DNA from: an uncultured Bacilli bacterium
Lineage (GTDB): Bacteria; Bacillota_I; Bacilli_A; RF39; UBA660
Direction: 5' to 3'
Length of the DNA: 14,318 bases
Assembly: GCA_910587535.1 (NCBI GenBank)
Contig: CAJUKM010000034.1
Location: 1 to 14,318, forward strand
Shown here: piece after piece, positions 6,038 through 12,213 of the stretch
Layout of the letters: every line of letters starts with the position of its first letter
Numbering within the stretch: position 1 is the stretch's first letter
Notes under the pieces: model-generated
Databases searched by the model: none
Told to the model about the DNA's origin: nothing
The model's input: the letters and a program-made list of their open reading frames with translations, nothing else
Translations under genes and position numbers: made by a program

Positions 6038-7015
6038 TTATACATCTTTTATATCTGTAATTTTAACTCCTGTGTAATAATGTTTCAATATGTCTTCATA
6101 AGTGTATCCGATAGAGGCATATCCGTTCGCTCCATATTGGCTCATCCCAACTCCATGTCCATATCCTTTTGTAGTTATACTAACAATTTCTCCAATAGTT
6201 ATTGTAAAATTAGTACTTCTAAGTTCTAGAAGAGTTCTAAAGTATGTTCCCTTAAACTCTTTTGTACAGACACTGATTTTTTCGACATGACCTGTATCAT
6301 TATAATTAATATAATCTATCTGTGGATTTTGACAAGTAAGAGATAACTTAGATAAAAATTCTGTTATTGGTAATTCTATTGAAACTTCATAATTTTTTAA
6401 ACTGCTATTATCGTATTTAGATTCTACACTCTTTAAATAATCTCTACTCTCATTGAATACAGTACTAGCTTCTTGGGTATTGCCACTGCTCATCGCAAAA
6501 TAAAATGCTTCGATAATTTCGCCATTATAAGTGAGAACTTTTCCACTAGTTTCTTCGACAGATGTCTTGACGCGATTATAATATTTATCGAATCCATCCC
6601 CCCATTTTGTTCTCATGTCGTCTTTGCTTATATAAACCTGTGAATTTGTATTGTCGGTCAAATCGTATATACCATTAGAATTGTTCTTTTTATATAGAGC
6701 GTATGTTCTACTAGCTACCGCTTGCGATTTGAGTGCTTCCATATCGAAACTCGCAGGCATCTCTCCAGCGACTACGCCAATTATATATTCTTCTAATTCC
6801 ATCTCTTGGACTTGGCCTTTAACTAAAACTCTAATCTCCAAAGGAGCATAGGTAACGCCAGAAATTATCTCGTCGTCATCCTTCGATGTGCTTTCCAATT
6901 TGTCATTAGAATTATTATCCAAAATAAAATTAGTTTCCCCTTTATCAAAAGAAAAACTAATTACTACAAAAGGAATCATCATAACTGCTATAACTAAGAG
7001 TTTTTTATTATTCAT
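6038..7015 (-). CDS. spoIID: Stage II sporulation protein D (SpoIID lytic transglycosylase)
   Basis: SpoIID cleaves glycan strands stripped of stem peptides and, with SpoIIM and SpoIIP, drives septal thinning and engulfment. The 325 residues show an N-terminal membrane anchor (about 5-22), an Asn/Asp/Ser-rich linker, then the SpoIID domain: Glu-Glu-Tyr-Ile-Ile-Gly-Val-Val-Ala-Gly-Glu-Met-Pro with the expected catalytic Glu at 85, Leu-Lys-Ser-Gln-Ala-Val-Ala-Ser-Arg-Thr-Tyr-Ala, Ala-Phe-Tyr-Phe-Ala-Met-Ser-Ser-Gly, and a C-terminal Gly-Tyr-Gly-His-Gly-Val-Gly-Met-Ser-Gln-Tyr-Gly. No cysteine pair follows the Arg-Thr-Tyr motif, so the zinc site described for Clostridioides difficile SpoIID is probably absent, as in Bacillus. 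The ATG overlaps the stop of the DUF1146 gene by one base (TAATG) and the nearest GGAGG is 16 bases away, which suggests translational coupling. Confidence 0.95.
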   Translation of the reverse strand: MNNKKLLVIAVMMIPFVVISFSFDKGETNFILDNNSNDKLESTSKDDDEIISGVTYAPLEIRVLVKGQVQEMELEEYIIGVVAGEMPASFDMEALKSQAVASRTYALYKKNNSNGIYDLTDNTNSQVYISKDDMRTKWGDGFDKYYNRVKTSVEETSGKVLTYNGEIIEAFYFAMSSGNTQEASTVFNESRDYLKSVESKYDNSSLKNYEVSIELPITEFLSKLSLTCQNPQIDYINYNDTGHVEKISVCTKEFKGTYFRTLLELRSTNFTITIGEIVSITTKGYGHGVGMSQYGANGYASIGYTYEDILKHYYTGVKITDIKDV

Positions 7016-7212
7016 TATAGTATTTTGCTGACCTCCAAAAAATTTATAATAAAACTGCTCACTAATTCGGACAAAGCCAATATGACCAAAATCGCAAATA
7101 AGTTCGCTTCTACTACTTTCCCTTGTTTGAAGAATCTATTCAAATCTAAACTCGACATTCCGAAAGTGACGAATAGAATCGACAAAGCATAGACTACTAA
7201 CTTATAATTCAT
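7015..7212 (-). CDS. DUF1146 (YwzB-like) small membrane protein
   Basis: A 65-residue protein with two hydrophobic segments (about residues 3-19 and 38-59) around a short polar loop holding Leu-Asp-Leu-Asn-Arg-Phe-Phe-Lys-Gln-Gly-Lys-Val-Val-Glu-Ala. That loop and the later Leu-Ser-Glu-Leu-Val-Ser-Ser-Phe match the DUF1146/YwzB family, whose function is unknown. In B. subtilis ywzB also lies close to spoIID, which supports the call. An in-frame ATG exists at 7224, but GGAG at 7219-7222 would lie inside that version; the ATG at 7212 has it 6 bases upstream. The ATG at 7215 is possible too. It overlaps the 3' end of rpiB and leads into spoIID. Confidence 0.8.
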   Translation of the reverse strand: MNYKLVVYALSILFVTFGMSSLDLNRFFKQGKVVEANLFAILVILALSELVSSFIINFLEVSKIL

Positions 7213-7657
7213 CATATGCTCCATTTTCGTAATCTATTACTTTTTTTAATCTTCTTTCATATTTTTCTTCTTCGAGACAAAAAGAAGTTGAGGCAAATAA
7301 TCTTATACATTCTTCCATCATTTTTATATTCATCGTCGAATCTAGTGCTATGACATTTGCATCGTCGTCTCTCCTAGCTAACCTAGCCGTACGTCCGCTT
7401 GTTACTAAAGCACATCTAATTCCTTTAACTTTATTCGCAGCAATACACATCCCTATTCCTGTGCCACATATCAAAACTCCATAAGCATTATCGTTTTCTA
7501 ATAATAATTTCGAAGTTTTAAATGCAAAATCTGGATAATCGTCAGTCGGTGTATTTTCTGGACTAGCATCGATTATTTCAAAATCTCCACTTAATTTTTT
7601 TAGCAATTCTCTTTTTATCTCTACTCCATTATGATCTGTTCCTATTATGAGTTTCAT
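7202..7657 (-). CDS. rpiB: RpiB/LacAB-family sugar-phosphate isomerase (atypical active site)
   Basis: RpiB interconverts ribose 5-phosphate and ribulose 5-phosphate. The 151 residues keep the fold signatures: Gly-Thr-Asp-His-Asn-Gly at 6-11, Asp-Tyr-Pro-Asp at 40-43, catalytic Cys64 in Leu-Ile-Cys-Gly-Thr-Gly-Ile-Gly, and Ala-Ala-Asn-Lys-Val-Lys-Gly-Ile-Arg. The usual His-Asn-Asp-Ala-Asn is changed to Asp-Asp-Asp-Ala-Asn (97-101), so the conserved histidine (His99 in E. coli RpiB) is absent. The C-terminal phosphate-binding Gly-Arg-His-x-x-Arg-Val is Glu-Lys-Tyr-Glu-Arg-Arg-Leu. The substrate may therefore differ from ribose 5-phosphate, as in the LacAB branch. The ATG overlaps the end of the ATP-grasp gene (ATGA), with AAAGGAG 10 bases upstream. 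In B. subtilis rpiB (ywlF) lies near mntP and spoIIR, so the neighbourhood supports a member of this family. Confidence 0.88.
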   Translation of the reverse strand: MKLIIGTDHNGVEIKRELLKKLSGDFEIIDASPENTPTDDYPDFAFKTSKLLLENDNAYGVLICGTGIGMCIAANKVKGIRCALVTSGRTARLARRDDDANVIALDSTMNIKMMEECIRLFASTSFCLEEEKYERRLKKVIDYENGAYDEL

Positions 7658-8658
7658 CTTTCATCTTCTCCTTTAATTGCTTCCAAGAACAAAGGCAATA
7701 ATCCGGTATTTCCATCACGATGTGGCGGTAGTTGGTATAGATCATGTCCAGGAAATTCATTGCCCTCGATTAAAAATGGCTCTTTTTCTCCCACACATAC
7801 ATCCCACCCTATATAACCTATTTCTGGGATCTCTTTGGAAGCTTTTTCACAAAGTTCGACAATTTGAGTCCACTTTGGAATTTCAAGCCCTAATATCTTT
7901 TGCTTTGTATATGGATGAATATCATATTCGTTATGTTTTTTATCTATTGCTATATATTTTATCTTTCCATCTTTTATATCTATGGGGGCAACTAGCCCAT
8001 CGTGATTAAAATTGTCTACGACATAACCGCAATTACCCATTCTTAAAAAGGCTACGACGACCTTACCATTTAAAGTGACTACTCTAACGGTGTTGATACT
8101 ATTTGGATGCATCTTTGAAATCTCTTCACATTGAACGGCCACCTCTTCTACCAACCTTTGATTCTCTTCTAATAGTTTTTTATAGAGATCGATCGGTTTC
8201 CACTCGGAAACTTTTATTTTTTCGACACCTTTTCCACAAGATCCAACTGTTGGCTTAACTATTATATCTTTTTTATTTTTTAAAAAACTATTAAAATCTT
8301 CGAAATTATCATCTGTTAGATATATCCAATCTCTTTTTAAATATTCATTAAATTTTTCATTGAAAAGGGCTTTGTCGTTAAAATATTTAAAATATTCTTT
8401 GTCATTAAACCTCTTCATGAGGTCATTATTTATTCCCCGAGTAATGATAGTCTTTCTTTCTTTAGAGTTCATCTTATACATTTCAAACAGCTGATAATCG
8501 ACATATCCAGCTTGATATTTAAATCCACAAATTATTGTATCGAAAAACAAGAATAATTTTGACTTGCCACTTTTATCGTGTACTTCATCGATTGTCTTAA
8601 AAAAATTTCCAAAATTCATTCCCTTAATTCTTTTCAATACGTATCCAATTTTGCTCAC
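7654..8658 (-). CDS. ATP-grasp protein, sugar-transfer-associated type
   Basis: ATP-grasp enzymes join a carboxylate to an amine or similar group through an acyl-phosphate. The 334 residues resemble the sugar-transfer-associated ATP-grasp family, often found in polysaccharide loci, and also have features of alpha-L-glutamate ligase-like relatives. Visible parts: an N-terminal region (1-110) with Lys/Phe-rich helices, Ile-Ile-Val-Lys-Pro-Thr-Val-Gly-Ser-Cys-Gly-Lys-Gly (132-144, ATP lysine and Gly loop), Leu-Val-Glu-Glu at 169-172, Ser-Ile-Asn-Thr-Val-Arg-Val-Val-Thr, and the metal-binding Gly-Trp-Asp286-Val...Leu-Ile-Glu298-Gly-Asn300. The start is GTG with GGTGAG 5 bases upstream. It heads the rpiB-spoIID-spoIIQ-hpf unit from its own promoter. 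The substrate cannot be read from sequence; a role in a cell-surface or spore polymer would be a guess from context. Confidence 0.85.
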   Translation of the reverse strand: MSKIGYVLKRIKGMNFGNFFKTIDEVHDKSGKSKLFLFFDTIICGFKYQAGYVDYQLFEMYKMNSKERKTIITRGINNDLMKRFNDKEYFKYFNDKALFNEKFNEYLKRDWIYLTDDNFEDFNSFLKNKKDIIVKPTVGSCGKGVEKIKVSEWKPIDLYKKLLEENQRLVEEVAVQCEEISKMHPNSINTVRVVTLNGKVVVAFLRMGNCGYVVDNFNHDGLVAPIDIKDGKIKYIAIDKKHNEYDIHPYTKQKILGLEIPKWTQIVELCEKASKEIPEIGYIGWDVCVGEKEPFLIEGNEFPGHDLYQLPPHRDGNTGLLPLFLEAIKGEDER

Positions 8659-8675
8659 TTATACTCACCATTTAT

Positions 8676-8681
8676 ATTATA
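8676..8681 (-). promoter_or_regulatory. Extended -10 promoter of the ATP-grasp...hpf operon
   Basis: Minus-strand TGTTATAAT (TATAAT at 8676-8681 with an upstream TG) lies about 18 bases before the GTG start; no clear -35 is present. The surrounding GTGTTATAATA is also found at the HNH promoter (1511-1520). Confidence 0.6.
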
Positions 8682-8715
8682 ACACACAAATTACCTTTAA
8701 ATCTAACTTTAGACA

Positions 8716-8744
8716 AATAAAAAAGACTAATTTTCATTGTCTTT
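8716..8744 (-). terminator. rpmE intrinsic terminator
   Basis: On the minus strand AAAGAC (8744-8739) pairs with GTCTTT (8727-8722) around an 11-base loop, followed by further T residues (TTTATTT). The stem overlaps the last rpmE codons, so rpmE is a single-gene unit. Confidence 0.8.
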
Positions 8745-8939
8745 AATATTGTATTTTCTATTGAATTTCTCAACATTACCAGTTTTCTTATGTTTTCCTT
8801 GAGCACCAGTATAGAATGGATGACACTCGCTACATACTTCTACGTGGATTTCTTCTTTAGTAGATTTAGTAGTAAATTTTGCTCCACAGTCACATGATAC
8901 TTCACATGTTTTATATTCTGGATGGATATTCTTTCTCAT
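8727..8939 (-). CDS. rpmE: 50S ribosomal protein L31, zinc-binding type
   Basis: L31 bridges the 50S and 30S subunits. The 70-residue product opens Met-Arg-Lys-Asn-Ile-His-Pro-Glu-Tyr and carries the C+ zinc ligands Cys16, Cys18, Cys36 and Cys39, followed by Cys-His-Pro-Phe-Tyr-Thr-Gly and a basic tail, as in canonical zinc L31. The zinc-bearing form is commonly swapped for a Cys-less paralogue under zinc limitation in Bacillota; no paralogue is in this window. ATG start with AAGGAG 9 bases upstream. It has its own promoter, a hairpin in the leader and a terminator. Its position next to murA matches the Bacillus murAB-rho-rpmE neighbourhood, without rho. Confidence 0.97.
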   Translation of the reverse strand: MRKNIHPEYKTCEVSCDCGAKFTTKSTKEEIHVEVCSECHPFYTGAQGKHKKTGNVEKFNRKYNIKDNEN

Positions 8940-8959
8940 TATATATATCTCCTTCCGCC

Positions 8960-8977
8960 ATGACGAAACACCGCCAT
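8960..8977 (-). promoter_or_regulatory. rpmE leader hairpin, candidate L31 autoregulatory leader
   Basis: In the rpmE 5' leader the minus strand folds ATGGCG-GTGTTT-CGTCAT into a 6-bp stem (one G.T) with a six-base loop, followed by GGCGGAAGGAG, which contains the ribosome site. A conserved hairpin directly before the L31 Shine-Dalgarno is the layout of ribosomal-protein leaders; I cannot confirm that it matches a described L31 motif. Confidence 0.45.
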
Positions 8978-8996
8978 AGAAATTTAATCTGTTGGT

Positions 8997-9024
8997 ATTA
9001 TATCACATTATAATAAAAATGCAA
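8997..9024 (-). promoter_or_regulatory. rpmE promoter
   Basis: Minus-strand -35 TTGCAT (9019-9024), a 16-base spacer and -10 TATAAT (8997-9002). Transcription would begin near 8990 and give a leader of about 50 bases containing the hairpin. Confidence 0.65.
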
Positions 9025-9036
9025 TAATTTATCTCT

Positions 9037-10290
9037 TTATTCGTCGATTATTTCGATGTCTGCTCCAACCGCCTTCAATTTTTCTACTATATCTTCATAT
9101 CCCCTCAGAATATATTCAATGTTGGATATTTTGGTAGTTCCTTCTGCAATGAGTCCTGCAATTATGAGACTGGCACCTGCTCTTAAATCCGTCGCAGTTA
9201 CTTCGGTTCCCTTTAAATTAGAAGGTCCACTTACCTTAGCATACATTTTATCAAATTCGATAGTAGCACCCATCTTGATGAGTTCTGGAAAATGACCACT
9301 TCTGCTTTCATATATGGTCTCCTCAAAATTCGATATCCCGGCTGCTTGGGTTAACATGACTGCCATCGGTTGACCTAGATCTGTTGGAAAACCAGGATAT
9401 ACGAGAGTTTTGATGTCTACTGGCAAAAACTTTTCAACTTTCTCAAATATTATCGAATCGCCATCTATTTTATATTTAGCCCCCATATCTCTAAGTTTTG
9501 CTATTAAGGTATCTACGTGTTCAGGTATTATATTATGAATGCAAAGTGGATTACCTATGAGTGCCCCTATCATCATAAAAGTTCCAGCTTCAATTCTATC
9601 GGGAATAGTCTCTATATTCGCTCCATGAAGTCTGTCTACTCCGACTATCGTTATTTTAGAAGTTCCAGCTCCACTTATTCTAGCACCCATATTGTTTAAT
9701 AAAGAAACGACGTTGACTATCTCTGGTTCCATCGCGGCATTTTCGATAATAGTTGTGCCTCTTGCCATAGATGCCGCAAAAAGTATATTTATAGTAGCAC
9801 CCACGCTCGCTATATCTAAATATATATTTGCACCGTGAAGATCATCGGCATGCAACACAAATTTATTTTTTTCTTTTATTACGGATACGCCCATCTTCTT
9901 AAAAGCTTTTAGATGGAGATCTATTGGACGACTTCCTATTTTACATCCACCTGGCGAATAGATTTCTACATGTTTACATCTGGCTAGCAATGCACCCATA
10001 AAATAATACGAAGCTCTAAGAGGGACTGATAATTCTTCAGGAATAGGCATACTTTTGACATTTTTTCCATCCACTTTTAAGATTCCATTTCCAAATTCTA
10101 TCTTTCCACCTAACAATTCGATAATGTTGTTAAGGTTTACCGTATCGGATATATTTGGAACGTTATAAATCTCCACTTTTTCTTCAGTCATTATAGCAGC
10201 AGGGATCAGTGCTACAACACTATTTTTAGCACCACTAACTTCTATCCTACCCTTTAGTTCTCTATTTCCTACAATTTTAATTTTTTTCAT
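9037..10290 (-). CDS. murA: UDP-N-acetylglucosamine 1-carboxyvinyltransferase MurA
   Basis: MurA transfers enolpyruvate from PEP to UDP-GlcNAc, the first committed step of peptidoglycan synthesis, in the cytoplasm; it is the target of fosfomycin. The 417 residues are the normal length. Visible motifs are Ser-Gly-Ala-Lys22-Asn23, Val-Pro-Leu-Arg-Ala-Ser-Tyr, the catalytic loop Pro-Gly-Gly-Cys116-Lys-Ile-Gly-Ser-Arg-Pro-Ile-Asp (fosfomycin-sensitive Cys present), Tyr-Pro-Gly-Phe-Pro-Thr-Asp-Leu-Gln-like Pro-Thr-Asp, and a C-terminal Leu-Arg-Gly-Tyr-Glu. ATG start; the ribosome site is weak. It has its own strong promoter. Many Bacillota have two MurA copies; proximity to rpmE resembles B. subtilis murAB (murZ), but I cannot assign the paralogue. 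Confidence 0.97.
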   Translation of the reverse strand: MKKIKIVGNRELKGRIEVSGAKNSVVALIPAAIMTEEKVEIYNVPNISDTVNLNNIIELLGGKIEFGNGILKVDGKNVKSMPIPEELSVPLRASYYFMGALLARCKHVEIYSPGGCKIGSRPIDLHLKAFKKMGVSVIKEKNKFVLHADDLHGANIYLDIASVGATINILFAASMARGTTIIENAAMEPEIVNVVSLLNNMGARISGAGTSKITIVGVDRLHGANIETIPDRIEAGTFMMIGALIGNPLCIHNIIPEHVDTLIAKLRDMGAKYKIDGDSIIFEKVEKFLPVDIKTLVYPGFPTDLGQPMAVMLTQAAGISNFEETIYESRSGHFPELIKMGATIEFDKMYAKVSGPSNLKGTEVTATDLRAGASLIIAGLIAEGTTKISNIEYILRGYEDIVEKLKAVGADIEIIDE

Positions 10291-10305
10291 AATATCACTA
10301 ATTTA

Positions 10306-10334
10306 ACTATATTCTATAAAAAGTCTAAAGTCAA
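10306..10334 (-). promoter_or_regulatory. murA promoter
   Basis: Minus-strand -35 TTGACT (10329-10334), a 17-base spacer and -10 TATAGT (10306-10311): five of six matches to each sigma-A consensus box. It lies in the 47-base gap between mntP and murA. Confidence 0.8.
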
Positions 10335-10337
10335 CTT

Positions 10338-10880
10338 TCAAAACAGAAAATGGCAAAAATTTAACACCGAAAGTGTAGCCATCATTAAACTTCCAACCAA
10401 AATAGAATATTCTCCTACCAAAGAGGTCAACACCTTTCCTAAATTTAATCCCAAAAACGTAAAAATTGAGCTGACTATTGTGAATACCAAAAAACTCTTG
10501 ACGATAGCTGGTCCACTTAACTGTAGAGCGAATCCTACTCCAAAACTGTCTAAACTAACGCCTAGTGCAAAAACCAGCATACCAGGTAATGATAACTTAA
10601 ATATTTCCTCTTCACCACTTTTAAAATCTTTAAACATCTGGATCGCTATATACATGAATATTATTCCGGCAAGGATATTTGCATCGACATGAACGTTAGA
10701 GACAAATATACGACCGACCATTGTTCCTATAAGTGGCATAAAAAAATGAAAAGCTCCAACGATCGAAGAAAGAGTAATTATCTCTTTTTTAGTTAACCCT
10801 AAAGTTCCTATTGAAAGAGCTAAACTGAAGGCATCCATACTTAATGATATAGCGATTAATAATATGACTATTATGTTCAA
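10338..10880 (-). CDS. mntP: MntP/YtaF-family membrane protein, probable manganese efflux pump
   Basis: MntP exports excess Mn2+ through the cytoplasmic membrane. The 180 residues have six hydrophobic segments arranged as two repeats, each opening with the family's Asp motif: Leu-Ser-Met-Asp16-Ala-Phe-Ser in the first and Val-Ser-Leu-Asp-Ser-Phe-Gly-Val-Gly in the second half. The start codon is TTG with TGGTGA 6 bases upstream; no ATG or GTG alternative keeps the first membrane segment. It begins 13 bases after the spoIIR stop, so it is in the same operon. In B. subtilis mntP (ywlD) also lies just downstream of spoIIR. The related sporulation protein YtaF shares the fold; synteny favours MntP. 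Confidence 0.85.
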   Translation of the reverse strand: MNIIVILLIAISLSMDAFSLALSIGTLGLTKKEIITLSSIVGAFHFFMPLIGTMVGRIFVSNVHVDANILAGIIFMYIAIQMFKDFKSGEEEIFKLSLPGMLVFALGVSLDSFGVGFALQLSGPAIVKSFLVFTIVSSIFTFLGLNLGKVLTSLVGEYSILVGSLMMATLSVLNFCHFLF

Positions 10881-10893
10881 AGAGAATCACCAA

Positions 10894-11409
10894 TTAATTA
10901 TATTTATTTAAAGCATCTTTTATTAAAAAATGATATTCATAATCGTCCTTATCTTCATCTATAAGACACAGTGGAGGATATAAAACACACCACCAGTTAT
11001 CGCCTTTACCTTGATCGAGAGTGACGACAAAAGACTTATAATTACCTGCTTTATACACTAAACCTTTGAACTCTTTCTCTGGAAAATAATTATATCCGAA
11101 ATTAGAACTATAGCTCGAATTTATTTTAGCCTCTGCCATTTTTGACTTTATCGAATTGTCTATTTCTTCTTTATTCTCTTTTATTATATCGTCTATCTTT
11201 TCTTCATCTTTTTCGCCTGCAATAAGTTCGTATAATTTCTCTTCGAGCCAAGACTTGATCAGCTTTTTCTGACTTTGGTCTTCTTCACTATTCGAACCTG
11301 CTATTACTCTCATACGAATAGATGAAGCTGGTATTTCGACATATTCGTTTGAATTTGAAACGATTACTACTATTCCGGCTAATATTATCATTATAGCTAA
11401 TTTTTTCAT
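10894..11409 (-). CDS. spoIIR: Stage II sporulation protein R (SpoIIR)
   Basis: SpoIIR is secreted from the forespore into the intermembrane space, where it activates the mother-cell protease SpoIIGA to process pro-sigma-E. The 171 residues (B. subtilis SpoIIR is longer, about 220) show an N-terminal signal or anchor (about 3-19), Ile-Arg-Met-Arg-Val-Ile-Ala-Gly-Ser-Asn-Ser-Glu-Glu-Asp-Gln near 32-46, a charged helical middle (Lys/Glu-rich, about 60-95), and the hallmark Gly-Asp-Asn-Trp-Trp-Cys-Val-Leu-Tyr-Pro-Pro-Leu-Cys near the C-terminus. ATG start; the likely ribosome site AAAGGG is 10 bases upstream and inside a hairpin. It sits in the prfA-prmC-spoIIR order as in Bacillus. A forespore sigma-F promoter is expected, but I see no convincing one. 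Confidence 0.94.
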   Translation of the reverse strand: MKKLAIMIILAGIVVIVSNSNEYVEIPASSIRMRVIAGSNSEEDQSQKKLIKSWLEEKLYELIAGEKDEEKIDDIIKENKEEIDNSIKSKMAEAKINSSYSSNFGYNYFPEKEFKGLVYKAGNYKSFVVTLDQGKGDNWWCVLYPPLCLIDEDKDDYEYHFLIKDALNKYN

Positions 11410-11413
11410 TTAA

Positions 11414-11448
11414 AAACACACCCTTTACATTAATGTAGTGGTGTGTTT
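11414..11448 (-). terminator. Hairpin between prmC and spoIIR (terminator, attenuator or SD occluder)
   Basis: AAACACACC (11414-11422) pairs with GGTGTGTTT (11440-11448) over 9 bp, and an inner palindrome TACATTAATGTA (11426-11437) extends the stem. On the minus strand it runs into TTTTT three bases before the spoIIR ATG. The stem contains the AAAGGG that would serve as the spoIIR ribosome site. It may end prmC transcripts, hide the spoIIR start in read-through RNA, or be a protein operator. Confidence 0.6.
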
Positions 11449-11457
11449 CTTACTATT

Positions 11458-12213
11458 TTATTCAATACCTTTAAAAATATACACAAACCTGTCAAATCCG
11501 TTATAATCTTTTTCGACGACGATCCTCGCATTTGGAAATGATTTCTCTGCTTCTGTAACTATTTGCTCAGCTTGCGTAGCTCCAATTTCAAACGCGATTA
11601 TACTCTTATCTAAAGTAGATGAAGTACACCAATTTAATATTTTTTTATAAAATATTATATCGTCTTTCCCTGGATAAAGAGCCATTTTTGGTTCATATTT
11701 TGTATTAGGACTTACTTCCTCATCGGCACATACATACGGCGGATTACTTACGACTATAGAAAACTTTTCTTCTAAGTCTAATCCATTTAATATGTCTCCC
11801 TCTTTTAAAATTATATCCACGTCATTGTATTTAGAATTCTCTAGAGCACAATCCAGTGCATCGACACTCTTATCTAAACCGACGACTAAACTATCAGGAA
11901 ATCTTTTCTTTAGAGAAATTGCTATACAACCACTTCCTGTACATAGATCGATTATGTTTGTTTTGATTAGTCCATATTGTACAATATATGTAATCAATTT
12001 ATCGATAAAGAGTTCTGTTTCAAACCTAGGAATTAAAACTCTTTCATCGACTAAAATCGTACTATCGAGAAATTCGACATTGCCGATTAAATATTGTACA
12101 GGATAATCGTTCTTAATTTTATCAAGTGTACTCTCTAAATCGCTACTATTTGGATATTTCTTTTTTAAAAGATCAAAATCTAAGTCAGAAATAAATTCGG
12201 GTTTATTTCCCAT
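11458..12213 (-). CDS. prmC: Release factor glutamine methyltransferase PrmC, short N-terminus
   Basis: PrmC methylates the Gln of the GGQ motif in release factors RF1 and RF2. The 251 residues carry Pro-Val-Gln-Tyr-Leu-Ile-Gly (38-44), Ile-Pro-Arg-Phe-Glu-Thr-Glu (61-67), SAM motif I Asp-Leu-Cys-Thr-Gly-Ser-Gly-Cys (89-96), and the diagnostic Asn-Pro-Pro-Tyr at 157-160. The usual N-terminal helical domain before the Gln-Tyr motif is about 80 residues; here it is under 40. The ATG overlaps the last 11 bases of prfA (ATGGGAAATAA) with GAAGGAT upstream, so the two are translationally coupled, and a longer start would run deep into prfA. This is its substrate's gene, the standard arrangement. 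Confidence 0.94.
   Translation of the reverse strand: MGNKPEFISDLDFDLLKKKYPNSSDLESTLDKIKNDYPVQYLIGNVEFLDSTILVDERVLIPRFETELFIDKLITYIVQYGLIKTNIIDLCTGSGCIAISLKKRFPDSLVVGLDKSVDALDCALENSKYNDVDIILKEGDILNGLDLEEKFSIVVSNPPYVCADEEVSPNTKYEPKMALYPGKDDIIFYKKILNWCTSSTLDKSIIAFEIGATQAEQIVTEAEKSFPNARIVVEKDYNGFDRFVYIFKGIE

Noticed and set aside
6010..6047. Sigma-F promoter for spoIIQ
   Set aside because: GTATA is present 16 bases before CCAAAATTG, which does not match the sigma-F -10 consensus; the gene may instead be read from the operon promoter.
11460..11495. Sigma-F promoter for spoIIR (GTATA followed by an A-rich box)
   Set aside because: A GTATA-like -35 exists, but the -10 lacks the expected GG and conserved A/T positions; in A+T-rich DNA this is weak.
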